A stretch of 64,000 nucleotides of DNA. Origin: Algibacter miyuki (GTDB lineage: Bacteria > Bacteroidota > Bacteroidia > Flavobacteriales > Flavobacteriaceae). Position 1 is the stretch's first letter. Every line of letters begins with the position of its first letter. The stretch lies in the NCBI RefSeq assembly GCF_042427745.1, contig NZ_JBHMFA010000005.1; one strand, given 5' to 3'. A program made the translations under genes and the position numbers. Under the pieces are notes generated by a model. That model was not told the DNA's origin, ran no database searches, and saw nothing but the letters and a program-made list of their open reading frames with translations. Shown piece by piece: positions 17,582 to 26,579 of this stretch.

Positions 17582-18202
17582 TTAAGCGTGTAAACCACAC
17601 TCTCTGTTTTCTAATGCTTTTGTTGGATCGAAATACTTAAACTCATTTGGCAAATTATTTTCTTCCAAATATTTATCTAATTTTTCATCGCTCCAAAAAT
17701 AAAAGGGACTAACCTTTAAAACACCATCCTTGCTTAAACTAAAAATACCAATGCTATTTCTAAATGCTGTTTGTCCTTGGCGCAAGTTTGTAAACCAAAC
17801 TGCAGGTTTATGCTCGTCCATAGCCCTTTTAAAAGGTTCTAACTTCACCTGTTCTGTAAACAAAGCATGCTTTGGGTCATCCACACTAGGAATTCCCATA
17901 ACCACATCTCTATGAGACGATGTTTGTTTTGGCACATATAAGAACACGTTTAAATCTAAGTCTTTTATAACTTGTTCTGCATGCTTATATGTTTGTGGTG
18001 TATTGTAACCTGTATCACACCAAACTACTGCCGTTTTAGCTTTAACCGTATTTACAGCATGTAAAATAGCAGCCTCGTAAGGTCTAAAGTTTGTAGTTAC
18101 AACTGCTTTAGTATTAAGTTCAAAAGCTTTCTGAATAATTTCAGCTGGTGTTGCTTTTTCAAAGCCTTTATTTAATTCTTCTATTTGATTTTCTGTTATC
18201 AT
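17582..18202 (-). CDS. cysH: Phosphoadenylyl-sulfate reductase family protein
   Basis: 206 residues. Reduces activated sulfate (PAPS or APS) to sulfite with thioredoxin or glutathione. The C-terminal catalytic ECGLH motif (201-205) and the WCDTGYNTPQTY segment are clear. Only two cysteines are present, so the CC...CxxC [4Fe-4S] ligands of bacterial APS reductases are missing. That points to PAPS as substrate, which would need a CysC kinase not seen here. It is shorter than E. coli CysH (244), and the usual SFG nucleotide loop is replaced by TTNFRPYEA. Second gene of the operon, 16 bases after the DUF2061 gene. Confidence 0.88.
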   Translation of the reverse strand: MITENQIEELNKGFEKATPAEIIQKAFELNTKAVVTTNFRPYEAAILHAVNTVKAKTAVVWCDTGYNTPQTYKHAEQVIKDLDLNVFLYVPKQTSSHRDVVMGIPSVDDPKHALFTEQVKLEPFKRAMDEHKPAVWFTNLRQGQTAFRNSIGIFSLSKDGVLKVSPFYFWSDEKLDKYLEENNLPNEFKYFDPTKALENRECGLHA

Positions 18203-18218
18203 CGTGCTTTACTATATA

Positions 18219-18476
18219 TTATTTACCCCACTTAATAGAATTCCAAAGTCTTTCATGGAAAAAGTACAATACCATTTTCGTTAAAAAATCAACAGATGCT
18301 ATCGAAGCTGCGATAGTCATTTCTCCTGTTAAAACATAAGAAACAATTAACGTATCTAACGTACCAATAAACCTCCAGCTTAATGCTTTTGCTACACTTC
18401 TAATTGGCTTTTCTCCTACCGCATCCTCTTTATATGTAGACTTTTCTTTACCTTTTAATAACATTTGCGCTATCAT
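18219..18476 (-). CDS. DUF2061 membrane protein
   Basis: 85 residues with the DUF2061 pattern: RSVAKALSWRFIGTLDTLIVSYVLTGEMTIAASIASVD is split over residues 26-63 and is followed by a second hydrophobic stretch and FFHERLWNSI. Two membrane segments with charged, likely cytosolic, ends. Function unknown. First gene of the sulfate-assimilation operon, 16 bases before cysH, so it shares regulation with cysHDN. No sulfate permease is visible in the window, but 85 residues is too small for a typical transporter. Confidence 0.85.
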   Translation of the reverse strand: MIAQMLLKGKEKSTYKEDAVGEKPIRSVAKALSWRFIGTLDTLIVSYVLTGEMTIAASIASVDFLTKMVLYFFHERLWNSIKWGK

Positions 18477-18495
18477 TTGACTTATTTTATATTAA

Positions 18496-18547
18496 TCCTA
18501 CCGTTTTAGTAGGAATTACAAATGTAAGACATTTATTTACATTACAA
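18496..18547 (-). promoter_or_regulatory. Promoter and inverted-repeat operator of the cys operon
   Basis: On the minus strand: TTTG (18548-18545), 18 bases, TACATTTG (18526-18519), matching the Bacteroidetes -33/-7 consensus TTTG / TAnnTTTG. Directly after it is the inverted repeat TCCTAC-N7-GTAGGA (18496-18501 and 18509-18514), which would cover the transcription start about 20 bases before the DUF2061 start codon. The position suits a repressor; the adjacent Rrf2 gene is the obvious candidate (inference). Confidence 0.65.
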
Positions 18548-18645
18548 ACAACTCATTAACATTTTTTTAGAATAATTAAATGTTTTTGAGTTTAAATGTA
18601 GAAAAGTCAAAATAATAGGCTTTAATTTTATGAAGTTATCAATAG

Positions 18646-19059
18646 TTACACACCAGACAAATCAGCTAATGTGTTATTCCGAAGCACTTTCAATGTATTA
18701 TCGCGCACCATAATCATTAGTTTATGTACGCTACATTGGTGCTCGTCTGGACAGTCGTCGCATTTTTCGTAAAAATTTAAACTCACGCATGGCACCATAG
18801 CGATAGGCCCTTCTAAAACACGCATAACATCGGTCATTTTTATTTCAGAAGGTTCTTGGCGCAAATAATAACCACCGTGTTTTCCTTTTTTGGATCCTAG
18901 AATCCCTGCTTTTCTTAAAGTCAGCAAAATGCCTTCTAAAAATTTCTGCGGAATATTTTCACTCTTGGCAATAACACCAACTTGAACTGGTAATTCACCT
19001 TTATTTCTCGCAATGAAAGTAAGCGCCTTTAGTCCGTATTTTGTTTTTTTAGAAAGCAT
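18646..19059 (-). CDS. Rrf2 family regulator (CymR/IscR-like)
   Basis: 137 residues. Winged helix-turn-helix (about 10-65: VQVGVIAKSENIPQKFLEGIL, then GSKKGKHGGYYL wing) followed by the dimer helix. Four cysteines at 91, 100, 103 and 109 (PC...KCDDC...QC) could hold an Fe-S cluster as in IscR, or act as redox switches; spacing differs from the three-cysteine IscR pattern. Rrf2 proteins often control cysteine and Fe-S genes. It is encoded in the same direction 169 bases upstream of the cys operon, whose promoter carries an inverted repeat. Confidence 0.9.
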   Translation of the reverse strand: MLSKKTKYGLKALTFIARNKGELPVQVGVIAKSENIPQKFLEGILLTLRKAGILGSKKGKHGGYYLRQEPSEIKMTDVMRVLEGPIAMVPCVSLNFYEKCDDCPDEHQCSVHKLMIMVRDNTLKVLRNNTLADLSGV

Positions 19060-19092
19060 TTGCTAATATACTTATTTTAGAAATAGTTCGTA

Positions 19093-20082
19093 TTATTTTG
19101 TGGAATGACTTTTCTCAAGCTCATAAAATGTGGCTTGCACATAATCATCAGCATCTCCAGTATTATTCTGATTGTAAACCCCTGCTTTAAAATACATATA
19201 CTGTCCACCTTCATCGTAACCACTGTTCACCATATCAATAGTTTTTATAACATCAGCCTTACCTTCTCTAGAAATGGTAACCGTTAACGCATTACTGACC
19301 ACTTTAATTTTATACGAAAACTTTTCACCTAAAGCAATACCATCTTCCGGGTTAGAGGCAGAACTACTTCTAGACCCAATTAAATCATACCATTGCTCTG
19401 CCCCATATCCTTCTCTCGGTTCATGGGCAAAGTAAATAGAACCTAAGGTATTATTTTTCAATTTTCTATAATAAATACGAATGGGTTCATCATCATTGGC
19501 GTGAATTTGCCCAACAATAACACGACCTATCTGACCGTCATTTCCTGTAGTGGTTACATAATTTACTGCAACTGTTGCGCTCATTTCACCATCAAAACCA
19601 GCAGCAGCACTAATATCGGCCGTTGGAGCTGAACCAAAAACCCAGTTGTTTTTATTAACGCCTTGGGTTTTTATACCGGTATTGGTGCCACGTAACATTT
19701 CGCGAAATTCGGTACGAGTATAACTTGTGCCTTCTGAAGTTTTAAAACCCGCTATCGGACATTTAAAAACCATACCACCATCGGTAGCGGTATAAAAAAA
19801 CTTCGAATTCTCATAATTATTATTAAGCTGAGACACACTAATGTCGGTAGATGTGCCATCACCTTCATTAATGGGTATATTTAAATTCCATGTAGATAAA
19901 TCAAAGTTTTCAGATGGTGCTAAATTAGCATCCAAACCTTTAGGCTCGTTATTTTCTTCCTCAGTGACTTCTTCTTTTGGTATTTCTTTTTCAACAACAT
20001 CATCATCTCCTTTATCGTTAGACGAACAGTGAGATATTGTTATACATACTAAAAAAGCGAAAAATAGGTTTAATAATTTCAT
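19093..20082 (-). CDS. Alginate lyase, polysaccharide lyase family 7, lipoprotein
   Basis: 329 residues. Signal peptide with lipobox ending at Cys19 (ISHC), then an acidic linker rich in D/E (22-50) and a beta-jelly-roll PL7 domain. The three PL7 blocks are present: RTEFREM (123-129), QIH (192-194) and YFKAGVYNQ (297-305), containing the catalytic Arg, Gln, His and Tyr. In the family, QIH rather than QVH goes with cleavage at guluronate-containing sites. Beta-elimination of alginate at the cell surface. No other alginate gene is in the window; it sits alone between the cys and met loci. Confidence 0.95.
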   Translation of the reverse strand: MKLLNLFFAFLVCITISHCSSNDKGDDDVVEKEIPKEEVTEEENNEPKGLDANLAPSENFDLSTWNLNIPINEGDGTSTDISVSQLNNNYENSKFFYTATDGGMVFKCPIAGFKTSEGTSYTRTEFREMLRGTNTGIKTQGVNKNNWVFGSAPTADISAAAGFDGEMSATVAVNYVTTTGNDGQIGRVIVGQIHANDDEPIRIYYRKLKNNTLGSIYFAHEPREGYGAEQWYDLIGSRSSSASNPEDGIALGEKFSYKIKVVSNALTVTISREGKADVIKTIDMVNSGYDEGGQYMYFKAGVYNQNNTGDADDYVQATFYELEKSHSTK

Positions 20083-20247
20083 AGTTATTCATTAAAATAA
20101 TTCAAATTCTAATTTTCTAAAGACCATACTTATATCATAATAGGTCCGAAAATCAATGCTATTGACTCAAAGTTCGTACCGAAAAATTCAAATAAATCGC
20201 ACTTTCACTTTTATTAAACCAACACTAAAAACATCTTCATGATATCC

Positions 20248-21420
20248 CTATCCCAAAGCTTGCTCTATATCGGCAATAATATCATCAATATGTTCTAACC
20301 CTAAAGAGCAACGCACCATACCATCTGTAATACCCGCTGCAGCCTTTACCGATGCTTCAACTTTAGCATGCGTGGTACTTGCTGGGTGGGTTACAATAGT
20401 TCTGGTATCTCCTAAATTAGCAGATAACGAACACATTTTTATACTATCAAAAAAGGCCTTCCCGCCTGCTATACCGCCTTCAACTTCAAAAGCCACAATG
20501 CTTCCTCCCATTTTCATTTGCTTTTTAGCAATGTCATGTTTTGGATGCGATTTTAAAAACGGATATTTTACCCATGTCACTTTAGGATGTGCCTCTAAAA
20601 ATGTAGCCAATTTTAAGGCATTTTCACAATGTCTTTCAACTCTAATGGCTAAAGTTTCTAAAGATTTAGACAACACCCAAGCATTAAACGGACTCATAGA
20701 CGGCCCTGTTAATCTCGAAAATAAGTAAATTTCTCTAATTAATTCTTTTTTACCAACCGTTACGCCTCCTAGCACACGACCTTGACCATCCATTAATTTA
20801 GTAGCCGAATGAATTACCAAATCTGCACCAAATTTTATAGGTTGCTGTAAATACGGCGTTGCAAAGCAGTTATCTATAACAAGCAATAAATTATGCTTTT
20901 TACAAATAGCACTTAAAAACTCCAAATCCAACACATCAACACCAGGGTTTGTAGGCGTTTCAGCATAAATAAATTTCGTGTTTGGTTGTATTAAACTTTC
21001 TATAGTTTCAACTTCATTAATATTGAAATATGAACATTCAATATTCCATTTCGGAAAATACTTAGTAAACAAACCATGCGTAGCACCAAAAACAGAACTA
21101 CAAGACACCACATGGTCTCCAGCATCCAACAACGTTGCAAATGTAGAAAACACAGCAGCCATACCACTTGCAAAAGCAAAACCAGCCTCTGCACCTTCCA
21201 TTTTACAAACCTTATCTACAAATTCGTTTACATTAGGATTGCTATATCTACTATATAAATCACGTTGTTTCTCTTCGGCAAAAGACGCGCGCATCTCCTC
21301 AGAATCTTCAAACACAAATCCGGACGTTAAGTACAAAGGTACCGAATGCTCCGAAAATTGTGTGTTTTCACTCTGTGTGCGTATCGCTTCTGTTTCAAAA
21401 TGTTTTTTGTTCTCGCTCAT
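20248..21420 (-). CDS. metZ: Trans-sulfuration PLP enzyme (O-acyl-homoserine sulfhydrylase / cystathionine gamma-synthase)
   Basis: Cys/Met metabolism PLP-enzyme, 390 residues from the chosen start MSENKKHFETEAIRTQ; an upstream in-frame ATG at 21456 adds 12 residues unlike the family. PLP lysine in HSATKLMDGQGRVLGG; ETPTNPG and SLGDTRTIVTHPAS are family motifs. It either adds sulfide to O-acyl-homoserine (MetZ) or makes cystathionine (MetB); sequence alone does not settle this. Last gene of the second SAM-riboswitch operon, downstream of the MetX-ThrA fusion. Confidence 0.85.
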   Translation of the reverse strand: MSENKKHFETEAIRTQSENTQFSEHSVPLYLTSGFVFEDSEEMRASFAEEKQRDLYSRYSNPNVNEFVDKVCKMEGAEAGFAFASGMAAVFSTFATLLDAGDHVVSCSSVFGATHGLFTKYFPKWNIECSYFNINEVETIESLIQPNTKFIYAETPTNPGVDVLDLEFLSAICKKHNLLLVIDNCFATPYLQQPIKFGADLVIHSATKLMDGQGRVLGGVTVGKKELIREIYLFSRLTGPSMSPFNAWVLSKSLETLAIRVERHCENALKLATFLEAHPKVTWVKYPFLKSHPKHDIAKKQMKMGGSIVAFEVEGGIAGGKAFFDSIKMCSLSANLGDTRTIVTHPASTTHAKVEASVKAAAGITDGMVRCSLGLEHIDDIIADIEQALG

Positions 21421-21481
21421 TGTATTTTCACTATTCAATAAAGGTAAAACCCTCAAAGATTTATTTTTAATATTTTTATTT

Positions 21482-21563
21482 GGGCATTCCCCTATCGGGT
21501 CGGGCTTTCCGCTGTATCTTTTTTGAGAAAAACAAAAAAGGATGCCGCATCAATCCCTAATGC
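21482..21563 (+). repeat. Dispersed repeat family A, copy 2
   Basis: 82 bases: GGGCATTCCCC..., GGTCGGGCTTTCCGCTGTATC (21499-21519), a short T/A-rich centre, AAAAAAGGATGCCGCATCAATCCCTAATGC (21534-21563). It lies between the metX-thrA stop and the metZ start, followed at 21630-21641 by a family B hairpin. Confidence 0.8.
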
Positions 21564-21624
21564 ACTTATCTGCTATGGTTTGTTTTAAACCAAAGCTTTT
21601 TTTTGTGTGCCAGATTTTAGATTT

Positions 21625-21642
21625 CCGCCTTCGCGGAAATGA
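21625..21642 (+). repeat. Short hairpin repeat (family B)
   Basis: TTTCCGC-CTTC-GCGGAAA hairpin just after the metX-thrA stop. The same element follows argC at about 51352-51367, in both cases beside a family A repeat. Confidence 0.55.
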
Positions 21643-21652
21643 AAAAACAAAC

Positions 21653-24600
21653 CTAATTAATATGCTTAGACAATCGTAAAATATCACCAAACACACCACG
21701 CGCTGTAACCTCTGCTCCTGCTCCTGCACCTTGAATCACGATAGGTTGCTCACCATAACTCTCAGTAAATATTTCAAAAATAGCATCCGAACCTTTTATT
21801 TGTCCTAACGTACTATCATTTGGTATAGATACGAGCTTCACTTCCAAAACGCCTTTATCTTGAGATAAATCTCCCGATAAATCACCAATGTAACGCAATA
21901 CATGCCCTGGCTCTTGCTTATCTTTTATAGCTTGGTATTGTTCATTTAAAACATCCAACTGTTCTAAAAACGATTCTACCGATATATTTTGATACGCTTC
22001 TGGAATTAAATTCTGTACAGAAACATCTTCAAACTCATTATACAAATCTAACTCTCTAGCTAAAATTAATAACTTTCTAGCCACATCATTTCCAGAGAAA
22101 TCTTCTCTCGGATCAGGTTCTGTAAACCCTTTGTCGATAGTTTCCTGAATAATTTCACTAAACGGTTTATTTTCAACAGAAAAATTATTGAATAAATAGC
22201 TTAACGTTCCGGAGAACACCCCACGGATTCTGGTAATATTCTCACCAGATTCGTGCAATAATTTAATGGTATCAATTAACGGCAACCCTGCGCCAACCGT
22301 TGTTTCATATAAATATTGTTTCTTATTCTCTTTTAACTGAACACGTAAATCTTTATAAAACTCGTGCGAAATGGTGTTTGCTATTTTATTAGAAGATACC
22401 AAATCGAAACCAGCCTCAATTAAAGGCACATAGTTTTGATAGAAATTCGGACTTGCCGTATTATCCACAGCAATTAAATTTTCTAAATGATTTTCTTTAG
22501 CAAAAGCAATAATATCTTCAATAGAACTTGCTGTATCTACCGTTTTAATAGCCTCTTCCCAATTGGTTTCGACACCATTTTTACTTAAAAGTTGCTTTTT
22601 AGAATTCGCTATAGCAAATACATTTAAGTTAATGGCTTTACGTTTTTCAATATCGCTTCTCGATTTTAAAATCTGATTAATCAATGCCCCTCCAACACCT
22701 CCGTGTCCAAAAATGGCAATGTTTATCTTTTTAGAAATTCCAAAAATCTCACCATGAATTACATTCATCGCTTTATGCAATTGGTCTTTTTTAAGCACCA
22801 AACTTATATTTCTTCCGGTAACGGTATTGTTAAATAACAACGGCGTAATTTGGTTTTTTATAAGCGCATTAAATGGTTTATGGAACGAACTCAACTCGAT
22901 ACCAATAATAGAAATGACAGACACATCGTCTACCACATCAATTTTATTTACATCCTGAGAATAGAAATCATTTTCAAACTCACGTTCTAGAGCAATAACC
23001 GCTTGTGTGGCTTGGCTGGCGTTAATAATTAAACCAATACCACGTTCTGACGATCCTTGCGAAATAATACTCACACTAATATCGTGAATACTCAATGCTC
23101 TAAAAATTCGAGCATCTACTCCACTTTTTCCTAATAATCCACGACCTTCAAGGTTTAAAAGCGCCACATTATCCAAAACAGACAGCGATGTTACCTCTTT
23201 CGAGCTTGGTTTTGCTGTAATTAAAGTCCCTTCATCTTCAGGGTTAAACGTATTTAAAATACGTAAGTTGATATTTTTTTCAACTAAAGGAATTATGGTT
23301 TTAGCATGTAAAATGGTGGTTCCAAAGTTGGCCAACTCATTCGCTTCACTAAACGATAATTCTCTAATTTTTTGAGCATCGGCAACCAAATCTGGATTTG
23401 CAGTATAAATACCGTTTACGTGTGTATAATTTTGTAACTCTTCAGCATCTAAATAATTTGCAATTAAGGCCGCTGTATAATTACTTCCATTTCTACCTAA
23501 AGTAGTCGTTTCATCTTTTAAGTTGGACGCAATAAAACCGGTAATTACGTTTACAGCATCTTTATGCGCTTTAAAAAAGGCCGTTACATTATCTTTAGAC
23601 ACTTTGGCTATAGGAATAGCATTCCCAAAGTTTTCATCGGTTTTTATAAGTGTTCTAGAATCTACGGCATTTGACTTTATGTCTTTTTCATTCAGTAATT
23701 CCGAAACCATTTTAATGGCTAACAATTCGCCTTGTGCTAAAATGGTATCTTTAATTTTCCCACTAAAATCGCCTAGTAAACTTACCCCTTCAAATAATTT
23801 ATCAAGCAGCGTAAATTCATCTGTAAAATCGATGGTTTTTAAAGGTTCCTTTTGGTAATTTTTAAAGGTTTCAAATTGTGCTTTATAGTCTATGCCTTTT
23901 GCTGCAAGGTTTAAAATAGCTTCTAATTCATCGGTAGCATTGCCACGCGCTGAAACCACAACCGAAATTTTATCACCATTATTTATTTTATTCTCAATAA
24001 TGCTAATTACATTATTCAATCCTTCGCCATTGCCTAAAGATTTGCCTCCAAACTTTAATACTTTCATTCTTTTCTTTTTTGAATCTGGCACAAAAATGCC
24101 TTCTATAATTTTTTCTAACTGCTCGTATTCCATTAAAAACGCATCATGACCGTGTACCGAATGTATTTCGTTGTACGTAACATTCGGGTTGGTTAATGCT
24201 AATTGTTTGTGCGTTTCTCTATTTTCTTCTGCTGTGAAAAACAAATCGGAATCGACACCTACAATATGGATATTCGCTTTAATATTTTCTAAGACATTAA
24301 AGTCTTCTGGTCTGTTTTTGGTAACATCAATTGTTCTAAGCAACTGATTCATTAACTTATAAGCTGAAAGTTGAAAACGTTCTTGCAACTTCTTACCGTG
24401 ATGCAACAACCAACTTTCTACATTAAATATCTCTAAATCTACATTTTTAGAACGATGAAAACGCTCTTTAAAAGATTCCGGAGTTCGGTAACATAACATG
24501 GCGTGCATTCGCGCATCGTGCACCGGATTTTTTGAATTGATTAAAAACTGTTCTTGAATCTGGCAATTTGCTATCAGCCAATCTGTCGATTTCCAATCGG

Positions 24601-25051
24601 TTGCGATAACCACCAAATTTTCGGTGAAATCGGGTTGTAAAACTGCCATTTCCCAAGCAATTCCACCACCTAAAGAACCACCAACGGCTGCAAAAAGTTT
24701 TCCGGTATTAAGTTCTTTTAATCCTAGTAAAAATATTTTTGCGACATCGCGTGCTATAAAATCTTTGTAATTTTCAACAACAAAGCCGTCGTAACTATTT
24801 CCAGGAATATTGAATGCTAAAACGCTGTATAGTTTTGTGTCGATTACTTTATCATCACCAACTAAATCTAACCACCAACCATTTTCGCCAGCCACATCAC
24901 TGTTTCCGGTTAAGGCATGATTTATTAGCACAATAGGTGCGCTACCGAGTGGTTTTCCAAACACTTGATAACTTAAATTAAGTTCCGCATTAAGCACATC
25001 GCTTTCCGTGCGATAATTTTTAATGGTAATATGTTGCAATGGGTGCTTCAA
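21653..25051 (-). CDS. metX-thrA: Triple fusion: homoserine O-acetyltransferase - aspartokinase - homoserine dehydrogenase
   Basis: 1132 residues. Residues 1-325: alpha/beta-hydrolase MetX with nucleophile elbow GGSLGGG (Ser126), Asp in VDSDLFF (about 269) and His302 in GHDAFL. Residues 329-770: aspartokinase (MKVLKFGGKS) with ACT domains. Residues 775-1132: homoserine dehydrogenase (NAD site IFGHGGVGGALI; FSGTLSYLFN). One chain thus catalyses aspartate phosphorylation, aspartate-semialdehyde reduction and homoserine acylation; only Asd is outside. An internal ATG at 24067 marks the old aspartokinase start and could allow a shorter product. Second gene after the SAM riboswitch. Confidence 0.93.
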   Translation of the reverse strand: MKHPLQHITIKNYRTESDVLNAELNLSYQVFGKPLGSAPIVLINHALTGNSDVAGENGWWLDLVGDDKVIDTKLYSVLAFNIPGNSYDGFVVENYKDFIARDVAKIFLLGLKELNTGKLFAAVGGSLGGGIAWEMAVLQPDFTENLVVIATDWKSTDWLIANCQIQEQFLINSKNPVHDARMHAMLCYRTPESFKERFHRSKNVDLEIFNVESWLLHHGKKLQERFQLSAYKLMNQLLRTIDVTKNRPEDFNVLENIKANIHIVGVDSDLFFTAEENRETHKQLALTNPNVTYNEIHSVHGHDAFLMEYEQLEKIIEGIFVPDSKKKRMKVLKFGGKSLGNGEGLNNVISIIENKINNGDKISVVVSARGNATDELEAILNLAAKGIDYKAQFETFKNYQKEPLKTIDFTDEFTLLDKLFEGVSLLGDFSGKIKDTILAQGELLAIKMVSELLNEKDIKSNAVDSRTLIKTDENFGNAIPIAKVSKDNVTAFFKAHKDAVNVITGFIASNLKDETTTLGRNGSNYTAALIANYLDAEELQNYTHVNGIYTANPDLVADAQKIRELSFSEANELANFGTTILHAKTIIPLVEKNINLRILNTFNPEDEGTLITAKPSSKEVTSLSVLDNVALLNLEGRGLLGKSGVDARIFRALSIHDISVSIISQGSSERGIGLIINASQATQAVIALEREFENDFYSQDVNKIDVVDDVSVISIIGIELSSFHKPFNALIKNQITPLLFNNTVTGRNISLVLKKDQLHKAMNVIHGEIFGISKKINIAIFGHGGVGGALINQILKSRSDIEKRKAINLNVFAIANSKKQLLSKNGVETNWEEAIKTVDTASSIEDIIAFAKENHLENLIAVDNTASPNFYQNYVPLIEAGFDLVSSNKIANTISHEFYKDLRVQLKENKKQYLYETTVGAGLPLIDTIKLLHESGENITRIRGVFSGTLSYLFNNFSVENKPFSEIIQETIDKGFTEPDPREDFSGNDVARKLLILARELDLYNEFEDVSVQNLIPEAYQNISVESFLEQLDVLNEQYQAIKDKQEPGHVLRYIGDLSGDLSQDKGVLEVKLVSIPNDSTLGQIKGSDAIFEIFTESYGEQPIVIQGAGAGAEVTARGVFGDILRLSKHIN

Positions 25052-25175
25052 TTCTTTATGTTTTTAAAACCGACTAAGTTTTTATTTAACCAACACCATT
25101 TTTAAAATCGTGTCTGTTTATTTTGTTTCCTGAAAGATCGCAAAACCTTGCAGGATATTATTTCACTTTTACTAA

Positions 25176-26450
25176 TTATATCGTTGCAAAAGCCGCTGTT
25201 AAATCTGCTTTTAAATCTTCGATATCTTCAAGACCAATAGATAAACGTACTAAATCACTAGATACTCCAGCAGATTCTTGTGCCGCTTCATCCAATTGTT
25301 GGTGCGTTGTACTTGCTGGATGAATAATTAAAGATTTGGTATCTCCAATATTAGCAAGTAATGAAAATAATTTGGTGTTATCGGCAATTTTCTTAGCCGC
25401 TTCAAAACCACCTTTATGCCCAAAAGTGACTAAACCACTTTGTCCTTTAGGCAAATATTTATCTGCTAAAGTTTTGTACTTACTGCTTTCTAAACCAGGA
25501 TAGTTTACCCAAGCAATCTCCTCTTGAGATTCTAACCATTTAGCAATCTCTAATGCATTTGCACTGTGTTGTTTTATTCTTACTGGTAAAGTTTCTAAAC
25601 CTTGAATAATTTGAAACGCATTAAACGGACTTAAAGCACCACCAAAATCACGTAAGCCTTCTAATATTAATTTAAAAACATAAGAAGCCGCACCTAAAGT
25701 TTCGTAGTATTTTAATCCGTGGTAACCTGCTGAAGGTTCCGTAAATTCTGGGAATTTTCCGTTGGCCCAATTAAACGTTCCACCGTCAACAATAGCACCT
25801 CCTAAAGAAGTTCCTTGTCCGCCAATATATTTAGTTAAAGAATGAATAACAATATCGGCTCCATGCTTTAAAGGATTTAATAATACTGGCGTAGCTACTG
25901 TATTATCAACAATAAAAGGCACTCCTGCCGCTTTAGAATGTACTGCAATAGCTTCAAGATCTAACACATCCAATTTCGGATTTCCTAAAGATTCTACAAA
26001 AAATGCTCTTGTATTATCTTGTACTGCTGTTTTAAAATTCTCTGGGTTAGAAGCATCTACAAACGTAGTTGTAATACCTAAACGAGGTAAAGTTACATTC
26101 AGTAAATTATACGTTCCGCCATATAAACTACTCGATGCCACAACATGGTCTCCTGCTTTTAAAAGTGTTAATAAACCGGTTGCAATTGCTGCCGTTCCCG
26201 ATGCAAAAACAACAGCGCCAACACCACCTTCTACAGCCGCTAAACGATCTTGTAAAATTTGATTGGTTGGATTGTTTAAACGGGTATAAATAAAACCTAG
26301 TTCTTTTAATGAAAACAGGTTTGCTGCATGATCTGAATCGTTAAAAACATACGATGATGTTTGATAAATTGGCACGGCTTGCGTTCCGCCGTTTGCTTTT
26401 ACGTCGTGTCCTGCGTGTAATGCGTTTGTTGATAATTTGTGATCGCTCAT
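25176..26450 (-). CDS. metY: O-acetylhomoserine sulfhydrylase (aminocarboxypropyltransferase)
   Basis: 424-residue PLP enzyme; makes homocysteine from O-acetylhomoserine and sulfide, linking the cys block to the met genes. Motifs: NALHAGHD at the start, TRLNNPTNQILQ, PLP lysine in IHSLTKYIGGQG, and the roughly 60-residue insertion (FPEFTEPSAGYHGLKYYE) typical of MetY as opposed to MetB/MetZ; IGDTKSLIIHPASTTH. First gene after the second riboswitch; 124 bases before the metX fusion. Confidence 0.95.
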   Translation of the reverse strand: MSDHKLSTNALHAGHDVKANGGTQAVPIYQTSSYVFNDSDHAANLFSLKELGFIYTRLNNPTNQILQDRLAAVEGGVGAVVFASGTAAIATGLLTLLKAGDHVVASSSLYGGTYNLLNVTLPRLGITTTFVDASNPENFKTAVQDNTRAFFVESLGNPKLDVLDLEAIAVHSKAAGVPFIVDNTVATPVLLNPLKHGADIVIHSLTKYIGGQGTSLGGAIVDGGTFNWANGKFPEFTEPSAGYHGLKYYETLGAASYVFKLILEGLRDFGGALSPFNAFQIIQGLETLPVRIKQHSANALEIAKWLESQEEIAWVNYPGLESSKYKTLADKYLPKGQSGLVTFGHKGGFEAAKKIADNTKLFSLLANIGDTKSLIIHPASTTHQQLDEAAQESAGVSSDLVRLSIGLEDIEDLKADLTAAFATI

Positions 26451-26579
26451 TTTTCTTATTTTTTAGTTAATTGGTTGCCGCTTTTGCGATTAAATAAAAA
26501 GTCAAATTCACTTTAAAAAAGTGTACTTAATAGAAAAATGTTATAAGAAGATTCAAAATTGCAGAAAGCAATTCTTGTT

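Noticed and set aside
20978..21526. 182-codon plus-strand frame antisense to metZ
   Set aside because: Shadow of a clear PLP enzyme; its end runs into a family A repeat.
23523..23858. Plus-strand frames opposite the MetX-AK-HSD gene
   Set aside because: The minus-strand gene is complete with catalytic motifs; these have no supporting features.
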